From assembly GCF_000143415.4 (NCBI RefSeq), contig NW_003314285.1, positions 1,547,002 through 1,611,001 of the forward strand: DNA of 64,000 bases, written 5' to 3'. The DNA comes from Selaginella moellendorffii. Its lineage: Eukaryota; Streptophyta; Lycopodiopsida; Selaginellales; Selaginellaceae. Below, piece after piece: positions 11,386 through 21,623 of the stretch (position 1 is the first letter of the stretch; every line of letters begins with the position of its first letter). A program made the translations under genes and the position numbers. The notes beneath the pieces are model-generated. The model searched no databases. It saw nothing but the letters and a program-made list of their open reading frames with translations, and was not told where the DNA came from.

Positions 11386-11949
11386 AATATCATTTACACA
11401 CTTCGGAATAAGGAACTTTAGAACAGCCACAAGTTTGTCAGGATCAATTTGCAAACCCTCATGAGAAATATGGTACCCAAGATAAATTATATCCTTGGAC
11501 CTAAACACGCACTTCAACCACTTCAACCTTAAACCAACTTTCCATATTTGATTCAACACTTTACAAACATCACAGACGTGTTCCTCCTAGGTCCCCTTCA
11601 AGTGGATTAAGACATCATCAATGAAGTCAACAATCATCTCTAGCATATTGCAAAAAACTTTGTCCATCATCTATTAGAAAGTCACTAGAGCATTGTTTAA
11701 ACCAAACGGCATCACCAAAACCTCGTACAAACCAAATGATGTACGAAAAGTAGTCTTAGGAATATCTTTTTTGGTCATTGGTATTTGCCAGTACCCAGAA
11801 GCAAAATTTAGTTTGGTGAACCAACAACTTCTCCCCAAACGATCCAAGAGATCAGTAGTGTGAGGAAGAGGGTACATATCCAGGATTGTTACTTTGTTTA
11901 ACAAACGATAATCAATGTAGAAAAGAATACTCCTATCAGGCTTCATCAC
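11374..11949 (-). pseudogene. Reverse transcriptase remnant (gypsy)
   Basis: 11674-11949 encodes RT fingers and palm text: 'FYIDYRLLNKVTI', 'YPLPHTTDLLDRLG', 'FTKLNFASGYWQIPM', 'TTFRTSFGLYEVLVMPFGL'. After a stop, the frame continues with the catalytic 'FIDD' variant of Y/FxDD (about 11610), and 11374-11559 holds the thumb 'KCVFRSKDIIYLGYHIS'. This is the classic Ty3/gypsy RT order. In-frame stops show it is dead. Confidence 0.85.
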
Positions 11950-12716
11950 AAAATGATGTTCACATACCTAAGGACTCCATGACTTTCGAATAACACCCTT
12001 TCCACCATCTTCTTAATATTCACAAGTAAAATTTTGATCTCTTTGGGTGACTAATGATGAGTAGGAACTTTGGTTGGACAAGCATCCCTAGTTGTAATCG
12101 GATGACGTATGGCAATCTTGGTTCTAGATGATAGGTCAAATTCAAAGAGATCGATATAATCCTTCATGAGCTAATCAACCGCTACAACACAAAGACCGTC
12201 AAAGGGATTGGAAAAGGGAAGAGCGGAACAAGACAGAAACATAGGAAGAAGTAATGGGGAGATAAAAATAATGGAAGCAGAGGTAAAAGCAAAGGGATGA
12301 AAAGGTACAAAAGTAAAAGGAATGAATAAAATATAAAGAAGTATGAAACAAGAGGGAGAAGCCTGAAAGTCATATTTGGCATGATTGTGTTGCAACAATC
12401 TATACTAAAGATGAGGTCAAAAGCTTGACTCAACACCACCCACAATGACTATAATCCAAACTCAAGATCACCCACACGCACAACTAGGTCCGCCTCATCA
12501 CGTGCACATGCATGTGTATAGCTGTTGCTATAAAGATTGAAAACTGACTCTACCATATAATGCAAATATAGACGACAACGTGTAGCAATAAGTCAAGCAA
12601 TAGAAAATAAACTTGAACCTATATCAACCAATACATAGAGAATAATAGGAGACCTCTTGTTATAAAAATGAGCTTAGAAAGTAAACATTGGATGAATTGA
12701 TGTCGAGTAAACCCTT

Positions 12717-13152
12717 TCATGATACTCCTGAAAGAAAGATAGAGGGGTCATTAACTGATTCGCACAAGGTCCTTTTGTTACTCATATGACTCCTTGTTTC
12801 CCAGATGCATCTCAATATCCAGACCTTCCATTGTAGCAACACCAATAGGACGTTGTTGACACAAAAGTCTCCACCCAGGAAATGGAGGCCGCCAATCCAA
12901 AAAACACCGACAACACCGATAAATGTGATCAATTTCATCACACGCCCAGTAGTGAACATCATGGCCATAACCACATCCTCGCCTTTGTCCTTGAACTCGA
13001 GGAATAATAGCATCAACCTCCATTGGAATAGGACCATCTCCCACAAGAAGTGGAGTTGAAGAACGTGTGATGAGAAATAGAAGAGATGATGTCTTATAAT
13101 GTTGTGCCAAGTGAAGGGTATTGTTAAGAGTAGTGGGAGTAAGTGCATACAC
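12717..13152 (-). pseudogene. Gag remnant with zinc-knuckle-like region
   Basis: A degenerate frame ('PTTLNNTLHLAQHY', then 'GDGPIPMEVDAI') matches the C-terminal end of gypsy Gag, followed by a Cys/His-rich stretch that looks like a decayed CCHC knuckle. It is in the expected position between the 5' LTR and RT. Confidence 0.5.
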
Positions 13153-13929
13153 AAGTTCTATAAGATCTTGACGAAATGTTGGTTACAACATTCCTAATTT
13201 GATCCGCTCTGACATATTTAGCTCTGCATGAAGCAAAAGGCTTTAGAAACGAACACTAAATTGCATCACCAACTCAAATGCCCTTTGATGAAGATGATGC
13301 ATATATTGGAAAGCATCATTATAATTGTTGGTATGTCTAACTGCACATTTGAAGATGTCTGGGAGAATACTCCAATTGCCATGAGTGTCTACCCTCAAAC
13401 CATTATACCATTACAGTGTCGTCTCTTGGAGACATGTGGGAAACTTAAGCAAATGTCAAGCGTCATCCCAAGAATGATATGTGGTAATCACCATGAAGTG
13501 ATTAAACTAATGGTACACATCATCCTCAAGATTTCTACGAAAGAACTCCAGTGGAATGCACTAAGAGCAGAAAGAGCTATACCACATATTGTGAATATCA
13601 CCATTAATTGAGTTTGGTTATTCAATTACAATTGCATAACATTGAATAATTGCACCAACTATTGCTCTAGAGTCAAAAGAAGAAGAGACTATTGCTTTGT
13701 TATGAAAATGAATAAAAAAGAAAGAGCAAAAGAAAAGAAATGAAAAAAGCTAGAAGGAAAGGGAAATTTAAACATTGCAAAAGCTAGATTTAAACCAAAA
13801 TCTTGAAAGGAAAAAAAAAAAGAAAGGAAATTGAAAAAATTAGATTTAGACAATGCAAAAGTTAGATTTAAATTAAACTCCCAAATCCAAACACTCCTAA
13901 CGGATAGTTAAAATTCCACCAAGAAAATA

Positions 13930-14066
13930 TGTATATCAATTAGCTTAAAAACCCTTGCTTATATACAAGAGTAAAGGGTCAAGATTGAAACCAATCTGAC
14001 AGTTGCTAAAATCCCACTACGTTAATATTAGTATACAACATTATACCTATACATTTGGACCTCACA
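13930..14066 (-). repeat. 5' LTR of gypsy element
   Basis: Partner of 8232-8367 (see there). On the minus strand the base run after this LTR (TTGGTGGAATTTT) may be a decayed primer binding site, but it does not match a tRNA end I can name. Confidence 0.6.
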
Positions 14067-14441
14067 ATATATGTTTATATTTATGATTTTTGAGATTAAT
14101 ATTATTTGAATAGAATGGAAAAAGAAAAGCATAAGATAAAATGCTTGATACAATGAAAGATAAGCAAAAGTGCAATACATTACTAGTAAAATTTCAGAGT
14201 GTTAACATACATCTTAGTACCATTTGACCGAATTGTTTTTTATCCAAATGCACAAAAACTGGAATTAATTACACTGTCTTTAAGTAGTATAATCAATTGA
14301 TATTATCAGAAGCCATGAGTTACGAGCTTTTGAGAAGTCAACACTCCAAAAGCTTGCTTTAGACTTGATCCGTGGAATCTGGAAGGGCGAACGGTCCATC
14401 TGGTAGGTCTCATCTGGATTCGATGTTTGTACAAGCAAAGG
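14067..14441. other. AT-rich flank and 3' side of PPR gene
   Basis: Continues the AT-rich flank of the gypsy element, then changes to mixed composition near 14340. It includes the 3' UTR of the minus-strand PPR gene. Confidence 0.4.
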
Positions 14442-16409
14442 TCATTCCTCGTTCTCAGTAGAGACATACATGTTGGAAACCACTAAATACGCTGCGCAGT
14501 TCCCCGGATCGAGATCAAGCAGCATCTTTGCCGCTCGTTCCCCTCTCACGAGATCCCCCAAAACTTTGGAGGCCGAGAGATAGCTCATCCAAACCACAGC
14601 CCCCGGATGGAAGGGCATGAACTCCAGCATCTCCTCCACGGATCCTATCCTCCCGGCTCGCCCGAGGCTATCGACGAGACAATCGTAGTGATCGCTCAGT
14701 GGATGGATCCCAAAATCGTTGCCCATTGACACGAACTTCTCGCGGGCTGTCTTGAGCAGGCCGGAGTGGCTGCAAGCCGCGAGAACGCTGAGGAGCGTGA
14801 CCGAATTGGGAAGAACACCGTCGAGGATCATGGCGTGGAAGATCTCGAGCGCTTCCTCGCCCCAGCCATGGTGAGCAAATGCCGACACCATCGCTGTCCA
14901 GGAGATCACGTCTCTCCTCGCAGCCATGGAGAAAGCTTGCTTCGCCTCTTTGAGATTTCCACAGCGGCCATAGAAGCTGACGAGCGCGGAGCCTACGACG
15001 CTGGACGATCGATCAAAGCCCATCGCCTTAGCTCGAGAATGGATCTCTCTTCCTCGCTTCCACTCCGACACCATTGCGCATGCTTCCAGTGCCGCCGCGA
15101 TCGCCATCTCGTTGATTCGATGGCCTTCTTTCTCCTCCACGGAGAGCTCGTCAAACAGATCGATGGATTCTCTGGGAAAACCGTGCTGGGCATACGCTTG
15201 GATCATTGTCGACCACGACACATCCGTCCTCTTGCTCCTCTCGATCGAATCGAAAACCTCTCTCGCGCGATCCAGATCGCCACTCTCGCTATACAGCCTC
15301 ACGATCGCGGTGGCCACCACAACGTGGTGCTGGAAACCTCGCTCAAAAACGAGCTCGATCACTTCCCGGCCCCAATCGAGGTCTCTCTCTCTCGCACACG
15401 CGTCAAGAACACTAATGCAAGTGATCTCATCCGGCGCGATGCCCTCGAGATCCATCTCGCCAAACAGCCGGATGCTGGATCGTCCATGCCCCCAATGGGC
15501 ATTTGCAGTGATCATCGCGGTCCACGACACCACAGTCCCAGGAAGAAACTTTTGGAACAACCGCAAGGCTTGATCGAATCTACCGCACTTCGCGTACATG
15601 TTTACAAGGCTGTTGGCGATCGTCTCCTCGGATTCTAACCCCGACTCGATGATCCTGAAGTGGATCTCTCGCCCCAGGTTGCTGGATTGCTCGGTCTCGA
15701 TCGAGCAAGCGTCCAGCGCTGCGAGGAAAGTCACCCTGTTGGGCTTGACGCCCTCGGGATCCATCGCGCAAAACATCCCAAGCGCCTCCTTGGAATGCCC
15801 ATTCTGGGCATATGCAGTGATGATCGAGTTCCACGAGATCACGCTCTTGTTTTCGATCCGATCGAATGCCTGCCGCGCGTGGATCACGCTCCGGCACCGC
15901 CCATACATGCCCACGATCGCATTCCCCACGATCGTCTGGGCCGCAAACTCGGTGGCGGCGATCCGGGCGTGGAGGGCCTTGGCGCGCGAGAGATCCCCCA
16001 GCTCGGAGCACGCGCCCGCGAGCGTCACAAACGTCACGTTGGACGCCTCGATCGAGTGGCGATCCATCTCCTGGAATAGATCCAGCGCCTGCGCGCCGCG
16101 CCGGTTGTGGACGAGCGCGCCCAGCATGATGTTCCAGGAGAAGAGGTTCTTGCGCTGGATGCCATGGAACGCGAGGAGCGCGTCATCCACGCTGCCGCAT
16201 TTGCCATACATCTCCACCAAGAGGTTCCCAAGATACCTCTCGCCGCCATAGCCACAGCTGTGAGCTTTGATCTGTGCGTGGATCCGGCGCCCCTCGTCGA
16301 GATCCCCGGCGGCAGCGCAGCGGCGGATGAGATTCGCGAAGCCCTCGTTGTCGATTCGCGGCGATCCAATCTTGTCCAAGGCCAAGCTAGAAGATCTTCT
16401 GTGCATCAA
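14442..16409 (-). CDS. PLS-class PPR protein
   Basis: Intronless 655-residue protein. After about 25 residues comes 'RRCAAAGDLDEGRRIHAQI', the usual first L-type motif, then P, L and S repeats of 31-36 residues ('YGKCGSVDDA', 'NLFSWNIMLGALVHN', 'SVISWNSIITAYAQNGH', 'VTFLAALDACS'). It ends with 'VTLLSVLAACSHSGLLKTA', 'DHYDCLVDSLGRAGRI' and a shortened E1-like tail ('AAYLVVSNMY'), with no E+ or DYW domain. PLS PPR proteins bind single RNA bases per repeat in mitochondria or plastids, mostly to specify C-to-U editing sites. A protein without DYW would need a deaminase supplied by a partner or act in another RNA step. The target peptide is weak by eye, so the organelle is not decided. Confidence 0.9.
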   Translation of the reverse strand: MMHRRSSSLALDKIGSPRIDNEGFANLIRRCAAAGDLDEGRRIHAQIKAHSCGYGGERYLGNLLVEMYGKCGSVDDALLAFHGIQRKNLFSWNIMLGALVHNRRGAQALDLFQEMDRHSIEASNVTFVTLAGACSELGDLSRAKALHARIAATEFAAQTIVGNAIVGMYGRCRSVIHARQAFDRIENKSVISWNSIITAYAQNGHSKEALGMFCAMDPEGVKPNRVTFLAALDACSIETEQSSNLGREIHFRIIESGLESEETIANSLVNMYAKCGRFDQALRLFQKFLPGTVVSWTAMITANAHWGHGRSSIRLFGEMDLEGIAPDEITCISVLDACARERDLDWGREVIELVFERGFQHHVVVATAIVRLYSESGDLDRAREVFDSIERSKRTDVSWSTMIQAYAQHGFPRESIDLFDELSVEEKEGHRINEMAIAAALEACAMVSEWKRGREIHSRAKAMGFDRSSSVVGSALVSFYGRCGNLKEAKQAFSMAARRDVISWTAMVSAFAHHGWGEEALEIFHAMILDGVLPNSVTLLSVLAACSHSGLLKTAREKFVSMGNDFGIHPLSDHYDCLVDSLGRAGRIGSVEEMLEFMPFHPGAVVWMSYLSASKVLGDLVRGERAAKMLLDLDPGNCAAYLVVSNMYVSTENEE

Positions 16410-16580
16410 ACGCGTTTTATCTTCTTTAGATATTATGGTGGGTGGTGGTCAATCCAAAAATCCATACTATCTCCTACTAAGATAGAATTAAAGTAGCGTC
16501 TCCTTCTCCCTCCTTCTAGTGACTTGCAAAGCTATCCACAAATCTCCATAGCTTGTAGCTATGGTGTTCTTGCTGCTTAC

Positions 16581-18627
16581 TTACAAGCCCAATCTTCTCT
16601 TTCGTAGTCTCTCGGCGATGATGAAGGCCAGCTCCAGAGACTGCGAGGCGTTGAGCCGGGGGTCGCAGTGAGTGTGGTAGCGATCGGACAGGTTCTCCAG
16701 CAGCACAGATTTGCTCCCACCGATGCACTCGGTGACGTTCTGCCCGGTCATCTCCAGGTGCACGCCGCCGGGATGGCTTCCTTCCTGGTCGTGAACGTCG
16801 AAGAAAGCTTTCAGCTCGGCCTGGATGGACAAGAACAAAACGTTTTTAGTCCTCTGGAAACATTGCTTGGAGCTGCGATCCATGTCAAGAGACTTACCCG
16901 GATCGAGTCGAAAGGACGGGTTTTCAATCCGCTCGGAGTTTTGATGGTGTTCCCGTGCATGGGATCGCTCACCCAAGTCACGATCTGGCCGGCCGTGCGA
17001 ACAGCGCGAATGAGGTGCGGAAGTTTCATCCTCAGCTTCTCGGCTCCCATGCGGACAACGACAGTCAGCCTGCCGGGCTTGTTTTGAGGATTCAGGATGT
17101 CGATGAGCTTGACCAGCTCGTTGGGGTCCATCTTGTCACTTACCTGCGAGTCAAAGAAGTCAGGTATTGGATATAAGGAAGAGATAGATAACGCGTACCT
17201 TGACACCAATGGGATTTGCTACTCCTCGGAGGAACTCAATGTGTGCTCCGTCGAGTTGTCGCGTGCGCTCTCCAATCCACAACATATGCGCCGAGCAGTC
17301 GTACCAGAGGCCGCTCGTCGAGTCCTGGCGAGTCAAGGCTTCCTCGTATGGTAGCAGTAAGCACTCGTGAGAGGTCCAAAACTCAGTCGACGTCATGATC
17401 GGGTGATCGATCGTAAGCCCGCAAGCTGACATGAATCCCAAAGCCTCGTCGACACGATTCGCAAGCTCCTTGTATCTGTTACATGCAGAAAGCACTCGTT
17501 CAACTTGTGCTGGAATTGACGAGAAAAAATCAAACAGGACGACTTTTAAAGTCTACGAAACGGCAAGAGACTGCCGAGTGAGTCCAAGCTTCGCGACTGG
17601 ACGTTCCAGCCACCTGCAACACGGATCTTCACTTTTTCGACCCCTCACAATAAATTTACAATCAAGCCAGACAAAAACAAAAGCCTGAGAACTGGAAATG
17701 ACCACGAAAGCAAGCAAACGAGCACTCGACAAATCAACCACAGGTAAAAAGTCCAAAATGCACGCAAGGATGTTTTCCCGTACCTTCCACCCTGTTCACT
17801 GTCGGAGGTGAAATCGAGGTTCCACTGAGTGACTCTTTGCATGGCGGCATAACCTCCCGTGGCAAAAGATCGCAGCAAGTTGAGAGTAGCAGCAGCTTGG
17901 CAGTAGGCTCGAGTCATCCTCTCCGGATTGGGGGTCCTCGACTTCGTATCAAACGCGTCACCGTTGATGTTGTCTCCACGGTAGCATGGGAGCCGGATAC
18001 CATCTTTCTCTTCAAAGTCGCTAGATCGCGGCTTTGCGAACTGGCCGGCCATTCTTCCCACCTGAAATGAAAGTCCTTTCAGAGATCTATCTTCCAGGAA
18101 GAGGAAACTCTGGAGCAACGTACCTTGATAACAGGCATTTGTCCACCAAACATAAGAACGGCTCCCATCTGGAGGATCACCCGGAAAGTATCCCTGATGT
18201 TGTTGGCATTGAATTCCTTGAAGCTCTCAGCGCAGTCACCGCCCTGGAGCAAGAACGCTCTTCCAAGAGCCGCCTCACCGAGCTTCTCCTCGAGGGACCT
18301 CGCCTCTCCAGCAAAGACCAGGGGTGGGAAATTCTCGAGCGTCTTGATCACCACCTCCAGCTCCTCCTGGCTGGGATAAGTCGGCAGCTGCAAGGCCTTC
18401 TTGGACTTCCAGCTATCCTTGCTCCACCCCTTGGGGATCGGGGCTGCCACCGTCGGCGCCTCGGTAATCGGCTCCACGGCGTGCACAGCCTGGATTTTCA
18501 ATCCAGCTCGCCTAGATCTGCCGCCATAGCTGATGCCAGAGGACGATCCAACCAGGAGCTGCGTCTTCTTGTTCTCCAATTGCGGGAGAACGGCGGATGG
18601 GAGAACGGCCTTGGAGATAATCGCCAT
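16581..18627 (-). CDS. 3-Deoxy-D-arabino-heptulosonate 7-phosphate (DAHP) synthase, plastid type II
   Basis: Five exons (18124-18627, 17784-18061, 17199-17475, 16898-17143, 16581-16820), all GT-AG, giving 514 residues, the normal size. Residues 1-50 or so are a Ser/basic transit-peptide-like leader. The enzyme body has 'QGGDCAESF' (128-136), '[12 protein letters not shown]', 'CYRGDNING', '[20 protein letters not shown]', '[12 protein letters not shown]' (written with W before T), '[20 protein letters not shown]', '[12 protein letters not shown]', '[10 protein letters not shown]' and '[15 protein letters not shown]'. This is the class II plant enzyme condensing phosphoenolpyruvate and erythrose 4-phosphate, the first shikimate step; metal-binding Cys, His, Glu and Asp motifs are present. 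The start was set at the ATG of MAIISK because upstream in-frame codons include no other ATG. A 3' splice-like GTGCAG just before the ATG suggests a 5' UTR intron. Confidence 0.95.
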
Positions 18628-19375
18628 GCCTGCACAGAATCCCAAACTTTTCAGGACCGCCTCGAGCTAGAGAATCAATGCAGGATCCAGCGCCAAAGCT
18701 GAGATCGATCGAATCGAAATGTGTGCCAGAATGTGCGCAGTCACTCACCGGTCGATTGATCGCTTGCTCGCGCCTGTGAATCTGCCTCGCGCTTCCCTAG
18801 CTATCTCTTCTTCTAGCGATCGTTCTCCCAAGCCCTATCTACCGCTCCGCCCCAGTGATGGAGCGATGGGAAATATTTATAGGGTTCTTGGAATTCCCAG
18901 TCGTCACAGCAAGGGCATGTATAACGTGGACGCCATGGCCCATTTCGTCTGCTCTCTCTTGCGCAGTCTTTCAGGGCCAAAGGCGACGGCTCCGTTTCGT
19001 TGACGGAGACCTCCCGACGGAGTTCCGTTTGCGTGACCGACTCTGTACGGTCAGCTTTAGTTTGCTGGTTTTACCGGCGCGTCAGAGGAGAATTTTTAAA
19101 TTGTGCGCACGTTTTTCATGACGTAAGTGGCAGAGACCCTCGTTTGATCCGTTTATACCGTGATTATCTTGGGTTTTGATTCACAGGTCATCGTCACCAA
19201 CCTGTCCTTGTGATGTAATATAAAAGAGTTTACAAAGAGACGTCCGTCCGTACGGCACCACTGGAATGGTAGGTGAGTTGTTGCGCTAGAGGATCTTCGA
19301 ATATGGCCAGAATCTTTTAGCATCCAGCCAGCTCTGTTTGCGTACGAATTTGCCTTTTTCATTGCCATTAGAAAA
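18628..19375. promoter_or_regulatory. Divergent intergenic region, DAHP synthase and PPR gene
   Basis: This 748-base gap separates two divergently transcribed genes and must hold both promoters. A TATAAA-like string on the minus strand near 18880 (TATTTATAG on the plus strand) is a candidate for the DAHP synthase promoter. No other gene is visible. Confidence 0.35.
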
Positions 19376-21361
19376 ATGGTGGCGTTTGCGTTTGATTCCA
19401 AGCATTGCAAACAAATGTGGAATTACAGCACTGAGGCCGCCGCCCAGTTGATTCGATCATGCGAAACTATCACAATGGCCAGGAAACTGCACGCGTGGCT
19501 TCGTGACACGTGTCATGAATCCGACGGCCCCTACATCTGGAACCTGGTCGTGCAGATGTACGGCTCTTGTGGCGGCTCCGTCGATGCCAGGATCGCGTTT
19601 GATGGCATCCGGCACAAGAACATCTTTTCGTGGGTGATGATGCTCACAGCATATGCCCGGAATGGGCATTTGCGGGAATCGAAAGGAATCTTTGATGCGA
19701 TGCCAGCATGGAATTTTGTAGCATTTACAACAATGCTCTCTGCTTTTGCCAGAAACGGGAATCTAGACGACGCCCAGCGCTTGTTTGATTCTTTAGAGGA
19801 CACCAATCTTGTAGTGTGGAATGTGATTCTCACAGCACATTGCCGTGACGGGAATCTGGAGGATGCAGTGGGGATATTCCGACGAATGCCGGCGCTAGAT
19901 ATTCTGTCGTGGACGTCGTTGCTAGCGGCATTTGCCCAGAGAGGGCAATCGCAGGAGTGTCACCGTTTGTTTCACTCGATGCCCGAGTGGGATCTTGTCG
20001 CTTGGACGGCTGTAGTTAGTGCTTGCTCTAATGTCAATGAGTCTAAAAGAATGCTTAATAGCATGCCAGTCACAAATCTTTCCTCTTTAAATGCAATGCT
20101 CGCAGCATATGCTTTACATGGGAATATAGAGCAGGCAAAGAATCTCTTCGACAAAATGCCCGAACATAACGCTCTCTCTTGGAATATCGTACTAGCCATG
20201 TATGCGCAGCATGGGTATCTTAGCAAATCAAAGCAAGTTTTTGATGAGCTAAAAGATGCTGACCTGATCTCGTTCAATACCATGCTCTTGGCATATACCC
20301 AAGCAGGGGATATTCACAAGGCAAAGAAGTTTTACGACTCAATGCAGTATCACAGCATGGTATCCGTGAACACTTTGCTTTCCGCATATGCCCAACGTGG
20401 TTTCATAGAGGAGGCTCAAGTTGTGTTTGATTCGGCGCCTGAAAAAAGTTGTGTGTCATGGAACTCTATTTTGCTAGCATATGCCCTGGCTGGGCAGCAC
20501 GAAAGAGTCGCACGAATCTTCGAATCAATGCCAGAAACCAACATTGTCTTGTGTAATGTTTTCCTTGCGGCTTATGCACGCGTCGGAAAAATCGAAAAAT
20601 GTCGCCACGTTTTCGATGGAATGAACTACACGAATCTATTCGCGTGGAACACACTGCTCGCAGCATATACCCAACTCGGGCACAGCGATGAATCTAAGCA
20701 AATGTTTGATGCCATGCCGGAGCACAACCTGGTATCACTAAATGCCTTCCTTTTGGGCCGGTCTGTGTGGGAGACACAAAGAATGTTCTCCTGGATGCCA
20801 CAGAGAGACATGGTGACGTGGAACACCATGCTGCAGGCATATACCCAGCACGGGCATATGCGGCCGGCCCGGAAATTATTCTCCGTGATGCCCGACCGGA
20901 ATCTCGTCTCGTGGAACGCCATGCTGGCCGGATATTCCCAGAACAAGCTCTTGCGCGAGATTAAAAACGTCTTCCACGCCATGGTGATGAGCGACATTTT
21001 CCCGAACGAGATCTCCATGCTGTCCATGATTTGTGCTACGAGCCACTCGGGCGAGGTGAGCTCCGGCCTGGGATGCTTCCGCTTGATGATCGTGGATTTT
21101 GGGCTGGAACCATCCAAGCGGCACTTTTGCTGCGTTGTTGATATGCTTGGACGAGCTGGACACTTGGAAGGCGCTCACAGTCTCGTCCAATCCATGCCTT
21201 TTGCTCCCGATTCTTTCGAGTGGACGAGCCTGCTTGGAGCTCACCACAGCTCCACCACTCGAGAAAGGATTACTGCCCAGGAAGTTCTCGATTTGGAGCA
21301 ACTGGATGGAGCTGGCTATGTGTTGCTCGCAAACACTGGTCTTAACGCAGGAGCTCATTGA
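19376..21361 (+). CDS. S-rich PPR protein
   Basis: Intronless, 661 residues. After a first motif ('RSCETITMARKLHAWL', 'MYGSCGGSVDA') the protein is mainly a long series of 31-residue S-type repeats of the form 'NxVSWNxMLxAYAxxGHxxxAKxxFDxMPE' (spaced pattern, x any residue). It closes with 'LSMICATSHSGEVSSG', 'HFCCVVDMLGRAGHLEGA', 'WTSLLGA' and an E1-like end that stops at 'GYVLLANTG'. There is no DYW domain. S repeats in tandem rather than P-L-S triplets are typical of the SS subgroup. It is likely an organelle RNA-binding protein. The N-terminus gives no strong targeting signal; an ATG at 19415 in the same frame is an alternative start. Confidence 0.88.
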   Translation: MVAFAFDSKHCKQMWNYSTEAAAQLIRSCETITMARKLHAWLRDTCHESDGPYIWNLVVQMYGSCGGSVDARIAFDGIRHKNIFSWVMMLTAYARNGHLRESKGIFDAMPAWNFVAFTTMLSAFARNGNLDDAQRLFDSLEDTNLVVWNVILTAHCRDGNLEDAVGIFRRMPALDILSWTSLLAAFAQRGQSQECHRLFHSMPEWDLVAWTAVVSACSNVNESKRMLNSMPVTNLSSLNAMLAAYALHGNIEQAKNLFDKMPEHNALSWNIVLAMYAQHGYLSKSKQVFDELKDADLISFNTMLLAYTQAGDIHKAKKFYDSMQYHSMVSVNTLLSAYAQRGFIEEAQVVFDSAPEKSCVSWNSILLAYALAGQHERVARIFESMPETNIVLCNVFLAAYARVGKIEKCRHVFDGMNYTNLFAWNTLLAAYTQLGHSDESKQMFDAMPEHNLVSLNAFLLGRSVWETQRMFSWMPQRDMVTWNTMLQAYTQHGHMRPARKLFSVMPDRNLVSWNAMLAGYSQNKLLREIKNVFHAMVMSDIFPNEISMLSMICATSHSGEVSSGLGCFRLMIVDFGLEPSKRHFCCVVDMLGRAGHLEGAHSLVQSMPFAPDSFEWTSLLGAHHSSTTRERITAQEVLDLEQLDGAGYVLLANTGLNAGAH

Positions 21362-21623
21362 CAGTAGGAATCTTTTTTTTGTCTGCTTGAACAAAAAAAC
21401 GATACGAATTAATAGGAAAGAACAAATAAAACAATAGATAGAACCGTCTTTCTCTCGGCTTATTGTGATCATCATCATCATCTCGTCATCATCATCGACT
21501 GCACCTCAACTTTCTTCTACGTTGCCTAAACCGCATGATGATACACATCCGTCTCTGCTCGCCTGAGACATTTTTATCTTAGAGCGAAGGAAAAAAAATT
21601 CAAAATGGAGTAGCATACCTCTC

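Larger units (their letters stand above)
8232..14066 (-). mobile_element. Decayed Ty3/gypsy LTR retrotransposon, minus orientation
   Basis: Two short similar repeats, 8232-8367 and 13930-14066, bound gag, reverse transcriptase and integrase remnants all on the minus strand in the order gag-RT-IN, which is the Ty3/gypsy order. Read on the minus strand the LTRs begin TGTGAGGTCC and end near ATATGCA or ATATACA. A purine-rich tract (AAGGAGAAAG) precedes the 3' LTR. Frames are broken by stops and there is no RNase H; about 1.8 kb of foreign non-coding DNA replaces it. No clear target-site duplication is visible. The LTRs differ substantially, so the copy is old and cannot be autonomous. Confidence 0.75.

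Noticed and set aside
14766-16496. Long plus-strand ORFs (up to 290 codons) opposite the PPR gene
   Set aside because: Antisense shadows of a GC-rich PPR coding sequence; no family match, and the minus-strand gene is certain.
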